Below, one piece after another: positions 24,390 to 31,314 of a DNA stretch of 41,064 bases (position 1 is the stretch's first letter; each line of letters begins with the position of its first letter). The notes below the pieces were generated by a model. It made no database searches, had not been told where the DNA came from, and saw only the letters and a list, made by a program, of their open reading frames with translations. Location of the stretch: the NCBI GenBank assembly GCA_944386605.1, contig CALXBS010000011.1:1-41064 (forward strand). Direction: 5' to 3'. Both the position numbers and the translations under genes were made by a program. The DNA comes from an uncultured Clostridia bacterium (GTDB lineage: Bacteria; Bacillota; Clostridia; TANB77; CAG-465).

Positions 24390-25001
24390 TTATTTTTTGG
24401 GTGTTTTTTGGTTATTTTTTGGGTGGATCTTTAAATCATATTCAACACTAACTTCAAAACATTTTCTTTTAAAATTATGAAAATAATTTATTCTATTAGA
24501 TGGAATAGATTCTATATAATCTATAATACTTCTTAAACCTTCATACATTAAATGTCTCATTCTATCATATCCTATTGTTTTAAACGCTCTAAATTTTTCA
24601 TTAAAACTAATATCAATATTATTCCAACTCATTCCATCTACAAGTCTACATTCTATTATAAAACATGCCTCTTTATTTAGTTTATCTAGATAATCAAATG
24701 CTTTATCTAGTAAATACATTTTTCTAAATATAGTATTTCGTTTATCTTTATATTTTTTTATTTCTTCTTTTGCTCTTTTTGTTCCAATTGTTGTTAAATA
24801 AAATTCGACCTCTTGCGGTGCAATATTTTTTATATTTTTTTGAACAATAACTTTTTCATCGCAAGCTTTCACTAACTCTATTATTTCATCTTTAGAAGTT
24901 AAACAATCTTCATAATACGCTATTGTATCATTATAATTTTGTATTAAAATCTTGTATTTTTCTCTATTCTTTAGCCATTCTTTCAATTCTTTTGTGGTCA
25001 T
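24390..25001 (-). CDS. ArpU/RinA-like late transcription regulator
   Basis: 203 residues. The C-terminal half has a sigma-region-4-like helix-turn-helix: EACFIIECRLVDGMSWNNIDISFNEKFRAFKTIGYDRMRHLMYEGLRSII, typical of ArpU/RinA-type proteins that turn on late genes. The N-terminal half is helical and charged. It is the last early gene, just before the early-late terminator, which is the expected place. AGGAGGT precedes the ATG. The last codons are made by a 16-base direct repeat (24388-24403 and 24410-24425) adding a Lys/Pro/Asn-rich tail. Confidence 0.75.
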   Translation of the reverse strand: MTTKELKEWLKNREKYKILIQNYNDTIAYYEDCLTSKDEIIELVKACDEKVIVQKNIKNIAPQEVEFYLTTIGTKRAKEEIKKYKDKRNTIFRKMYLLDKAFDYLDKLNKEACFIIECRLVDGMSWNNIDISFNEKFRAFKTIGYDRMRHLMYEGLRSIIDYIESIPSNRINYFHNFKRKCFEVSVEYDLKIHPKNNQKTPKK

Positions 25002-25073
25002 ATCTACCTCCTATATTAAAATTTTTTACCTTACTATATCATCAAAAGTAAGTCTCCTTTTTAATACTCCTCT

Positions 25074-25325
25074 TTAAATAAAATATACTTGCATTTCTCT
25101 TACAATTAGCTTTAATTGTTTCTTTTTTATTCTATAACTTTTTGTTCTTAAATAAATATTAATTTTCTTTTGTATTCTTTTATCAGCTTTTTTTATAAGT
25201 ATTATTTCTACAATATCTTTTATTTTATTATAAACATCTTCTATAATTGGCCTTATTACATTGTAAAAAATTTCTGCTAATTCATTAAGAACTTTTTTTA
25301 TTTTTTCTACATCCTCATCACTCAT
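25074..25325 (-). CDS. Small helical protein, 83 aa
   Basis: The N-terminal 50 residues form an amphipathic helix pair (DVEKIKKVLNELAEIFYNVIRPIIEDVYNKIKDIVEIILIKKADK), and the rest is strongly basic with many Lys/Arg (KSYRIKKKQLKLIVREM). GAGGT precedes the ATG. It resembles small helical early phage proteins of unknown role; nucleic-acid binding is possible from its charge. Confidence 0.6.
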   Translation of the reverse strand: MSDEDVEKIKKVLNELAEIFYNVIRPIIEDVYNKIKDIVEIILIKKADKRIQKKINIYLRTKSYRIKKKQLKLIVREMQVYFI

Positions 25326-25327
25326 AT

Positions 25328-25687
25328 TTATACCTCATCATCTTTTTCACAACTTGTTATATCTATAATCTGATTTAAAATCAATGCTAAATTTTCACTA
25401 TAGTAGCCATTTTGCTCGTTATAACATGGAATGAAAAATTTTTCTCCAATTTTTGAAATCATATTGAATCCTTGACCAGTTATACATTCAATTAATTTTT
25501 TAATATCTTCTTCAAAATCTATATTATATATATTTATTTTTTTACCTGTAACAGTAGACAAATTGTAACTTTTTAAGAATTTAAAATCAGCATATACATT
25601 CTCACAACAATCTTGTTCATGATAATATGTTAATTCAAAACCATTATCAAATTTAATCATCTCATTTGATATTTTTGCAATTTTCAT
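25328..25687 (-). CDS. Hypothetical early protein, 119 aa
   Basis: Begins MKIAKISNEMIKFDNGFELTYYHEQDCCENVYADF, a form seen in a family of small phage proteins of unknown function, with a conserved HEQDCCE-like Cys-Cys site. The middle and end are alpha/beta (FEEDIKKLIECITGQGFNMISKIGEKFFIPCYNEQNGYYS). The ribosome site GAAAGAGAG is part of a 19-bp repeat also found before the next gene upstream. No function is known to me. Confidence 0.6.
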   Translation of the reverse strand: MKIAKISNEMIKFDNGFELTYYHEQDCCENVYADFKFLKSYNLSTVTGKKINIYNIDFEEDIKKLIECITGQGFNMISKIGEKFFIPCYNEQNGYYSENLALILNQIIDITSCEKDDEV

Positions 25688-25706
25688 TTAATCACTCTCT
25701 TTCAAT
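25688..25706. repeat. 19-bp stop/ribosome-site repeat (second copy at 25938-25956)
   Basis: TTAATCACTCTCTTTCAAT occurs at 25688-25706 and again at 25938-25956. Each copy holds the end of one gene and the Shine-Dalgarno of the next, so the gene between them is a cassette flanked by direct repeats, open to gain or loss by recombination. Confidence 0.7.
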
Positions 25707-25936
25707 TCTTCAATAGACTTAGTAGTCCATATAGATAATACTTCATAATCTGTATTGGTTTTAGGTGGAATAAAATTTACTATTAATGCTTCATATACGT
25801 AATTCCATCTTAATTCGGGTGCTTTATAGCGTAAGCTATATTCTAAATCTTCAATGCTTGCTTTTATTTCACTATACTCATTATCTTTTTCTAAAACATC
25901 TTTTATTTGTTCTACAACTTTAAATATATCTCTCAT
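25688..25936 (-). CDS. Hypothetical early protein, 82 aa
   Basis: Start placed at ATG 25934-25936 because GAAAGAGAG lies at good spacing; a GTG three codons earlier is less likely. The product is acidic and helical (DIFKVVEQIKDVLEKDNEYSEIKASIEDLEYSL) with a C-terminal IWTTKSIEELKESD. Unknown function. Its stop lies in the same 19-bp repeat that provides the ribosome site for the following gene. Confidence 0.55.
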   Translation of the reverse strand: MRDIFKVVEQIKDVLEKDNEYSEIKASIEDLEYSLRYKAPELRWNYVYEALIVNFIPPKTNTDYEVLSIWTTKSIEELKESD

Positions 25937-25951
25937 ATTAATCACTCTCTT

Positions 25952-26329
25952 TCAATAATTCAATAATTCTGGATTATCATATATATTTCCTATTACTTCA
26001 AACCTTTTGTTTATCTCATAGCAAGCAATAACATGACCATTTTTAGGATGTGTAATAGCACTATCCCAATAAGCAACAAATTTATCATTTATAAATTCAA
26101 TTATTGCTTTTGCTTTTCCAAATTTCGTTTGGCAAAAGACAATGTCACCTTCATATATTTCTTTTCTATTTTTATCTTTTAAGCCTGTGTATTGTCCTAT
26201 TGTATCTTTATCTACAAACGTATTTCCATAATAATCCTGATCTATCCAAACTTTATCATAATTTATTGATATTCCACCATATACCCATTTTCCTTCTGGT
26301 GTTTTTCCTCTAAATTTTATTTCTCGCAT
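25952..26329 (-). CDS. YopX family protein
   Basis: 125 residues starting MREIKFRGKTPEGKWVYGG, then VDKDTIGQYTGLKDKNRKEIYEGDIV and a C-terminal FEVIGNIYDNPELL: all three are hallmark segments of the YopX family, beta-rich proteins of unknown function found in many Bacillota phages (first named in phage SPbeta). GGGGG precedes the ATG. Confidence 0.92.
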   Translation of the reverse strand: MREIKFRGKTPEGKWVYGGISINYDKVWIDQDYYGNTFVDKDTIGQYTGLKDKNRKEIYEGDIVFCQTKFGKAKAIIEFINDKFVAYWDSAITHPKNGHVIACYEINKRFEVIGNIYDNPELLNY

Positions 26330-26348
26330 ATCTATCCCCCTAATATTT

Positions 26349-26504
26349 TTAAATGTGAATAATACAAGAAAATATTACTACATCTAGAAATAAACTCATT
26401 AATATATGAAAACTAATTGCTCCTACTTCTTCATTATCACATATTAAATTCAATAGTTTTAAACAAAAACTGATTATAATTAATAATATTATTATGTCTT
26501 TCAT
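26349..26504 (-). CDS. Small membrane protein, 51 aa
   Basis: A 51-codon frame starting at ATG 26502-26504 with GGAG upstream, overlapping no gene and filling the gap between YopX and the coiled-coil gene. It has two hydrophobic stretches (about residues 4-20 and 30-50) around a short acidic loop (CDNEEVG). Small two-pass membrane proteins like this are common in early phage operons. Function unknown. Confidence 0.6.
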   Translation of the reverse strand: MKDIIILLIIISFCLKLLNLICDNEEVGAISFHILMSLFLDVVIFSCIIHI

Positions 26505-26506
26505 AT

Positions 26507-27079
26507 CTATTCTCCTAATAATTCTTTTATTTTTTCAATTGCTAAGTCTGCGTCCCTTTGTTCGCAAAATTCAAAATATCCATTCTCTTCTATGTCTTTT
26601 ATTAATTCTCTTATTGCCTCTTTAGGTATATAACTATTTAATATATTCTTATGTATCCAATTTTCTTTTTTATGTTCATTTGAAATATATTGCTCATGAC
26701 ATTCTTCTTTTACATCTTCAAGTTCTCTTTCTAAATCACATTTTTCTTGTACTCTTTTATGGTATTCACTCATAAGCTTTCTTTTTTTCACTAGCAACTG
26801 ATTTCTTTCATCTGCTATTTTACATTTATCTTTTAATGCTTGTTCTAGCTGTTCTTCTAGTTCTTTTAATTCTGTGCCTAAAATACATCTATGTTCACAT
26901 ATTTCATTTTTAAATTCTTCACTATCTTTTAAATTCATTTCTGCTATTCTTTTATATCTTTCTATAAGATTTAAAAGTATTTCTAAATCTTCATGTAATA
27001 TATCTACAATGTAAAATTTTTCTTCTAATTTTTCTTTTAATCTGTTAATAGCTCTTGTTTCTTCTTTTGTGTTTTTCAT
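26507..27079 (-). CDS. Coiled-coil early protein, 190 aa
   Basis: Residues 1-125 are an almost continuous coiled coil rich in Glu, Lys and Leu, with an embedded CEHRC pair. The end contains NSYIPKEAIRELIKDIEENGYFEFCEQRDADLAIEKIKELL, a short conserved tail seen in many phage coiled-coil proteins. AGGAGGT precedes the start. Unknown role; perhaps an assembly platform or nucleoid-associated factor. Confidence 0.7.
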   Translation of the reverse strand: MKNTKEETRAINRLKEKLEEKFYIVDILHEDLEILLNLIERYKRIAEMNLKDSEEFKNEICEHRCILGTELKELEEQLEQALKDKCKIADERNQLLVKKRKLMSEYHKRVQEKCDLERELEDVKEECHEQYISNEHKKENWIHKNILNSYIPKEAIRELIKDIEENGYFEFCEQRDADLAIEKIKELLGE

Positions 27080-27100
27080 TAATAAAACCTCCTGTCAATT

Positions 27101-27425
27101 TTATAATTCTAAGTCTTCTAAGCTATATTCTTTTTTTACTTCCATCCCTTTGCACATTTTTCTAAAAGTAGGTAAAGAAATTGTATCCCCATCCAATTCA
27201 ATGTTAATATATTCTGTATATATTTCTATATCGTAATCAAAAAATCGTACTTTTTCAATATATTTCACTTTTTGTCTAAAAGGCTTTATTACTGCTCTTA
27301 GATACTCTTTTTCTTGTTCGTCAAGTATTTCTTCTTTAACTACTTGCCCGATTTTCCACATTTAAAACTCCTGTAAAGTTATCTGGAAGTGTTTTATAAA
27401 ATACTTTAACTTTAGATTTACTCAT
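27101..27425 (-). CDS. Small early protein, possible CGG +1 fusion of two ORFs
   Basis: Two readings are possible. The 86-residue frame from ATG 27359-27361 (AGGAG six bases upstream) begins MWKIGQVVKEEILDEQEKEYLRAVIKPF and ends in KGMEVKKEYSLEDLEL, a known small phage family. A second start at 27423-27425 has an excellent ribosome site (AGGAGGAG) and overlaps the previous stop. Its frame (FYKTLPDNFTGVLNVEN) reaches in-frame CGG at 27348-27350, four codons before a stop, exactly where a +1 skip enters the 86-residue frame, giving 107 residues. This would be a seventh CGG site, but with G rather than A/T as fourth base and an alternative start, so it is less certain. Confidence 0.65.
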
Positions 27426-27624
27426 AATTACTCCTCCTCTTTTTATTAAGTTCCATTTGAGCCGTTTCAGAAACGTCATTTTTTATAGAACTTTCACAAT
27501 AAATCTTATACATTTCTATTTTTCTTTTACTAACTATTCTTACACAATTTTCTATCATTCCACATACTGTTGCTAATGCTAAAAATGCTATTATTGACAT
27601 TATAATTATAAAACCCAAATTCAT
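27418..27624 (-). CDS. Single-pass membrane protein, 68 aa
   Basis: The first 25 residues (LGFIIIMSIIAFLALATVCGMI) form one membrane segment, followed by a basic cytoplasmic part (VSKRKIEMYKIYCES ... NKKRRSNYE). The stop overlaps the ATG at 27425, suggesting coupled translation with the following gene. Function unknown. Confidence 0.6.
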   Translation of the reverse strand: MNLGFIIIMSIIAFLALATVCGMIENCVRIVSKRKIEMYKIYCESSIKNDVSETAQMELNKKRRSNYE

Positions 27625-27628
27625 TTTT

Positions 27629-27832
27629 TTATTTCACCTCGCAGTCCTTCAACTCTTGCATTAAATACGTGTTATCTTCAAGTACTTTCTTATATCTTTC
27701 TTTTATTTCTTTATTCTGTTCACTTAAAAATGCTAGTCCTATTGTAATAACTACTAAAAATACCCACAAAAAACCTATCGAAAAATCTTTTAAACTTTCT
27801 ATCGTTTCTTTATCTTTTAAATTAATTTTCAT
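27629..27832 (-). CDS. Single-pass membrane protein, 67 aa
   Basis: Start chosen at ATG 27830-27832 (AGAGGTGAG upstream); a longer frame to 27952 lies on top of a better small gene in another frame and is rejected. A membrane segment (about residues 17-35, FSIGFLWVFLVVITIGLAFL) is followed by a charged helix (EQNKEIKERYKKVLEDNTYLMQELK) ending DCEV. It resembles small membrane-anchored coiled-coil proteins in early operons. Function unknown. Confidence 0.6.
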   Translation of the reverse strand: MKINLKDKETIESLKDFSIGFLWVFLVVITIGLAFLSEQNKEIKERYKKVLEDNTYLMQELKDCEVK

Positions 27833-27833
27833 T

Positions 27834-27998
27834 TTACTCACCTCTATATGTGCATTTGCCTTCATTCCAAGCTCCACACTCTTCCTTTTTACATATTTGT
27901 TCAATATAGTCTTCTCTGTGCACATGTATATATTTATTATTCTTTTCTTCATTTGTATCTGTTTGAATTACAGTTTGTAATCTATAAGGACAAATCAT
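27834..27998 (-). CDS. Small Cys-rich protein, 54 aa
   Basis: A 54-codon frame starting MICPYRLQTVIQTDTNEE and ending EYxxxICKKEECGAWNEGKCTYRGE. The MICPYR start and the paired C-terminal cysteines (Cys-x4-Cys...Cys) are typical of a small conserved zinc-binding-like protein found near recombination genes in phages. It ends just before the ATG of the next gene. It fits this gap better than the overlapping frame. Confidence 0.7.
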   Translation of the reverse strand: MICPYRLQTVIQTDTNEEKNNKYIHVHREDYIEQICKKEECGAWNEGKCTYRGE

Positions 27999-28056
27999 AT
28001 CTAATTAGAAGCACTAAACTTTTTGTTTTAGTGTATTTAGTGCTTCATCTCCTTTC

Positions 28057-28371
28057 TCATCTATATTTATCATAAATTAATTCTTGTTTATTTATTTCGC
28101 CATATTTTCGATATAAATAATTGCAACAAAAATTATTTATTTCTATTCTTTTCTCTGTGTTATTTCCGTTATCTAAAGCGTTGTGGCAAATTGTACATAA
28201 TAACACTCCATTTTCTTTACATCCTTTTCCTCCATGCGCACGACTCACAAAAATGTGTGCTATTCCTAATCCAAAAACACCATTGCAAAAAATACATCTA
28301 TAATTATCTCTTTTGTATATTTCTTCTCTTGTCTTTTTATCAAATTCAGACCAAATTCTACGTTTACTCAT
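28057..28371 (-). CDS. HNH endonuclease
   Basis: 104 residues from ATG 28369-28371, whose TG is part of the TGA stop of the preceding gene (ATGA coupling). The core YRCIFCNGVFGLGIAHIFVSRAHGGKGCKENGVLLCTICHNALD has the two CxxC pairs and the His/Asn residues of the HNH nuclease fold. It is in the early operon rather than beside terminase, so it may act in recombination or against host or rival DNA instead of packaging. Confidence 0.85.
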   Translation of the reverse strand: MSKRRIWSEFDKKTREEIYKRDNYRCIFCNGVFGLGIAHIFVSRAHGGKGCKENGVLLCTICHNALDNGNNTEKRIEINNFCCNYLYRKYGEINKQELIYDKYR

Positions 28372-28706
28372 ACTTTTCTTGCATGCCCCCACTCTCTATC
28401 GAGTTGATTTTCTAATATTCTTAATTTCAATTTTGTACTGTTTATACTTTCTAAATTTGCTTGATATATTGCTTCTTTTACATCTCTATCAAATCTTAAT
28501 CTTGCTACCTCTGGTACTCCATAAACAATTTGATTTATCAATGTTACTGCCATTCCTTTTTCAGCTCTCAATTTTAAAGCTTCTTCTCTTAAACATATTT
28601 TATATTTTCGTTCAGCTTCTGCTAAATCTGTTCCACTTTGTCTTAATCGCTTTACTGCTATATCTAATTCCGCTATGTAATTTTGTATCTGTTCATATAA
28701 ATCCAT
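28368..28706 (-). CDS. Conserved phage coiled-coil protein, 112 aa
   Basis: Starts MDLYEQIQNYIAELDIAVKRLRQSGTDLAEAERKYKICLREEALKLRAEKGMAVTLINQIVYGVPEVARLRFDRDV, a strongly helical sequence recognised as a widespread small phage protein found between annealing and HNH or resolvase genes. Its stop overlaps the next ATG. A role with recombination proteins is inferred from recurrent neighbourhood. Confidence 0.75.
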   Translation of the reverse strand: MDLYEQIQNYIAELDIAVKRLRQSGTDLAEAERKYKICLREEALKLRAEKGMAVTLINQIVYGVPEVARLRFDRDVKEAIYQANLESINSTKLKLRILENQLDREWGHARKV

Positions 28707-28728
28707 ATCACACCTCTAAAGTATATCT

Positions 28729-29448
28729 TTATTGCTTAAATTCTCTTACAATTTCAGCATATTGACTTTTCATCAATTTGCTTGTATTTTCTATGTTATA
28801 TTTATTCATTAAATATTCAACTACCTTTTCGTTTGTTTCTAATCTATTCACAAGTGATTTATAAATATTTTTTGCTTGTACATCAGTCACTAATTCATCC
28901 TTAATAGCTACTATATCATCAGAATTATATTGCCAATCAAAGCATATAATACCAGTTGATCTATTTAATATTTTAAGTGCTATTATTTTCTTATCTTTTA
29001 TCTCTATATTGCTCACTTCAAATTTATCTGTACTTGTATATATTATTTTTCCAAAATTATCTTTTCTACCACTGTCTTTTATTGTGCATTTTGCGCTAGG
29101 TATCCAAATGAAAGGTGCTGTATATAATTCTCTACCGATTCCCCAATTAAATCCTGCTCTTTTGAAACTATCTGAAGCTTCCCCTTTTTCTTTTTCAGTA
29201 TAGCTCTCGCTTCCACAGTCCCATTTTGTTATCCATCTACTATCATCATAAATTGATATTCCACAGTAAATATTTCCTTTTAGTTCTTTATGATCTCTTT
29301 GCCAATTTTCAGCACCTACTGTCTCGTCTAAAATCTTCATATCACATCTAGCGTCTTTATAAAGCAATAAACTTAATCCATTATTTTTAACAGTCGAAAT
29401 TCTACACTCAATTTCATCTGCTTTTAAATCTCTAAATTTATATTTCAT
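28729..29448 (-). CDS. Rad52-family single-strand annealing protein
   Basis: 239 residues. The core ECRISTVKNNGLSLLLYKDARCDMKILDETVGAENWQRDHKELKGNIYCGISIYDD...WITKWDCGSESYTEKEKGEASDSFKRAGFNWGIGRELY is the Rad52/Sak-like annealing domain that forms rings on single-stranded DNA and pairs complementary strands. The C-terminal 70 residues contain a helical tail likely to contact the phage replication apparatus. No exonuclease gene is recognised next to it. Confidence 0.88.
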   Translation of the reverse strand: MKYKFRDLKADEIECRISTVKNNGLSLLLYKDARCDMKILDETVGAENWQRDHKELKGNIYCGISIYDDSRWITKWDCGSESYTEKEKGEASDSFKRAGFNWGIGRELYTAPFIWIPSAKCTIKDSGRKDNFGKIIYTSTDKFEVSNIEIKDKKIIALKILNRSTGIICFDWQYNSDDIVAIKDELVTDVQAKNIYKSLVNRLETNEKVVEYLMNKYNIENTSKLMKSQYAEIVREFKQ

Positions 29449-29720
29449 TATTTTATTTCCTCCCCATCGTAGTATTCGTTTATATATTCTAATTGCTCTT
29501 CATCAAATTGTTTTAATAATTCTTTAAATCTTATAATCGTATCTTTTTTACAATTCTTACACATTTTTTCATATATACTTATTATTTCTCCACATTCACA
29601 TTGATGTACTTCTTCATAATCTCCTATACAATCCGGACATACAAGCAATTCCTCTCCTGTATCATCTATATATTTTCGTGGCTCCTCAAATATTAATCCA
29701 CATTCTTCACATTTATACAT
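29448..29720 (-). CDS. Zinc-ribbon protein, 90 aa
   Basis: Three metal-binding pairs are visible: YKCEECG, LVCPDCIGDYEEVHQCECGE and MCKNCKK, which build two zinc ribbons. The C-terminal 30 residues are acidic and helical (FKELLKQFDEEQLEYINEYYDGEE). GAGGAGGAAG precedes the start. Its stop overlaps the Rad52-like start, so the two are probably co-translated. Function unknown. Confidence 0.7.
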   Translation of the reverse strand: MYKCEECGLIFEEPRKYIDDTGEELLVCPDCIGDYEEVHQCECGEIISIYEKMCKNCKKDTIIRFKELLKQFDEEQLEYINEYYDGEEIK

Positions 29721-29830
29721 ACTTCTTCCTCCTCATAATCTATTTTTACTTTGCCTAGCAAACTCAATTTGATTGCTAGTGCTTTATATTCGTCAGGTAA
29801 TCTTAAAAACATTTCTTTACTTAAATCCAT
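29693..29830 (-). CDS. Small early protein, 45 aa
   Basis: A 45-codon frame starting MDLSKEMFLRLPDEYKALAIKLSLLGKVKIDYEEEE, with GGAG upstream of ATG 29828-29830. It overlaps the zinc-ribbon start by 28 bases and the end of the preceding gene. The FLRLPDEYKALA pattern recurs in small phage early proteins. Function unknown. Confidence 0.6.
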   Translation of the reverse strand: MDLSKEMFLRLPDEYKALAIKLSLLGKVKIDYEEEEVCINVKNVD

Positions 29831-30041
29831 TTAAAATCTCCTCTTCATTCATTTCATAATTACAATAAAATCTTATTTCATGTATTTTTAAATCTAAATT
29901 TATCATTATTTTAAATAGCTCTTTTTCCCATTTTTTCAACTCACTAGGATGAGTTTCTATATATTTAATTCCATTGTAATATCTTTTTAAAAGTGCATTA
30001 TATTCACTTTTTAAAGTATTTATTTTTTCTAAAATGGGCAT
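29817..30041 (-). CDS. Small helical protein, 74 aa
   Basis: Begins MPILEKINTLKSEYNALLKRYYNGIKYIETHPSELKKWEKELFKIMINLDLKIHEIRFYCN; a charged helical bundle pattern with a conserved YIETHPSELKKWEKEL segment seen in small proteins downstream of DnaB-like genes in phages. It starts inside the end of the helicase gene. Function unknown; could be a helicase partner. Confidence 0.6.
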   Translation of the reverse strand: MPILEKINTLKSEYNALLKRYYNGIKYIETHPSELKKWEKELFKIMINLDLKIHEIRFYCNYEMNEEEILNGFK

Positions 30042-31300
30042 TTCACTTCACTCCTATCAAAACTATATTTTCTATATTTACTCATTTCATTTCCTGTTTC
30101 GTAAAATCTCTTTGATCTTTCAAGAAAATTTAATGTTATTTCACAATCATTTACTCCTGTTTCACGGCACTTCATGATCTTGATCAAGTTTGTATTATCT
30201 TCTTTTCTTTCAACACAAAAAACATTGTCTGCTCTTTTAAATGTATCTGATGTTCCACTTATATCATCTTGCGTTATAGTATTTCCTGTTGTTTTTCTTG
30301 GATGTGCTACTAAATGTACGTGTATATCGTACGCTTTTGTCAAATAACTTAGCTTGCCTACAAAATCACTTTGTGCTTTATAAAAGTCTTGGATTTTTGT
30401 ATTATCAAAACTACAAGTCATTAAATTATCTATCAAAAATACTTTGCAATTATAATTTCTTATTGCTTCTTCGATTATATGTATAACAAAATCATTTTCT
30501 ATATTTTCTTGTATTTGTCTATTATCATAGCAATATATTTTCTCGTTATACCAATTTTCAATTTTTGATAAAACATCTGGTTTTATATTTTTTTTGAATC
30601 TTCCATATTCTCGATCTTCAATTAAATCTATATTTTCATCTCCTGCTATTTGCAAGTCGATCCAATTTTTAAATGTTTCAAGTTTTAATTCACCACTGTA
30701 ACTACAAACGTTATATCCTTGCTCAATAGCTTCAACTAACATTTGTGATATAAACGTACTTTTTCCATGTCCACTTTTGCCTGTCCAGATAGAAAGTTGT
30801 CCCATTTGAAATCCATTTGTTTTCTTATCTAGCTCTTTTATATAGCTCTTATATCTTTCATTTTTCTTACTACTTGCTTTTACTGTTGCTAAATTCACTA
30901 ATCTGTTTGTATTTACTTTTTCTACTTTATCTAATAGTTTTTTTACGTCTTGTACAACGTTTGGCTTGTTTATGTTTTCTTTCAAATATTTTTCAATTTT
31001 TAGTAAATCTCTTTGTCTATTAAATTTATTTAGCTCTTGTATTTGATTATTTAAATCATATCCAACAAGATTATGTTCGTTTTGTATTTTGCATATATAA
31101 GCTAATAACTCATTATTTACTCCTCGATAATTAGCTACTGAAACAACATTTATATCAAGTTTGTTTTTATACATGTCGTTGATTATAGAATAAATATATC
31201 TTGTCTTTTCATAATTAAAATCTGTTATTTTCAACTTCATTATTTTTTCATTATCATTTAAAATTATATTTAATAAAATATTGTTTTCTAATTCTAACAT
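30029..31300 (-). CDS. DnaB-like replicative helicase
   Basis: 423 residues from ATG 31298-31300 (AGAGG upstream). The N-terminal domain (1-130) is the DnaB-type partner-binding region; the RecA-like domain has Walker A GKSGHGKS (about 174-181), Walker B CKVFLIDN, then LTKAYDIHVHLVAHPRKT and DISGTSDTFKRADNVFCVERKE, all typical of phage DnaB helicases. It unwinds the phage replication fork. The gene ends overlapping a small helical protein that may assist it. It starts just after the DUF6291-like gene. Confidence 0.9.
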   Translation of the reverse strand: MLELENNILLNIILNDNEKIMKLKITDFNYEKTRYIYSIINDMYKNKLDINVVSVANYRGVNNELLAYICKIQNEHNLVGYDLNNQIQELNKFNRQRDLLKIEKYLKENINKPNVVQDVKKLLDKVEKVNTNRLVNLATVKASSKKNERYKSYIKELDKKTNGFQMGQLSIWTGKSGHGKSTFISQMLVEAIEQGYNVCSYSGELKLETFKNWIDLQIAGDENIDLIEDREYGRFKKNIKPDVLSKIENWYNEKIYCYDNRQIQENIENDFVIHIIEEAIRNYNCKVFLIDNLMTCSFDNTKIQDFYKAQSDFVGKLSYLTKAYDIHVHLVAHPRKTTGNTITQDDISGTSDTFKRADNVFCVERKEDNTNLIKIMKCRETGVNDCEITLNFLERSKRFYETGNEMSKYRKYSFDRSEVKCPF

Positions 31301-31314
31301 TTTGCAACCTCTTT

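Noticed and set aside
27833-27952. Longer N-terminus for the membrane protein at 27629
   Set aside because: It overlaps a better small Cys-rich gene (27834-27998) in another frame, and the ribosome site fits the ATG at 27832.
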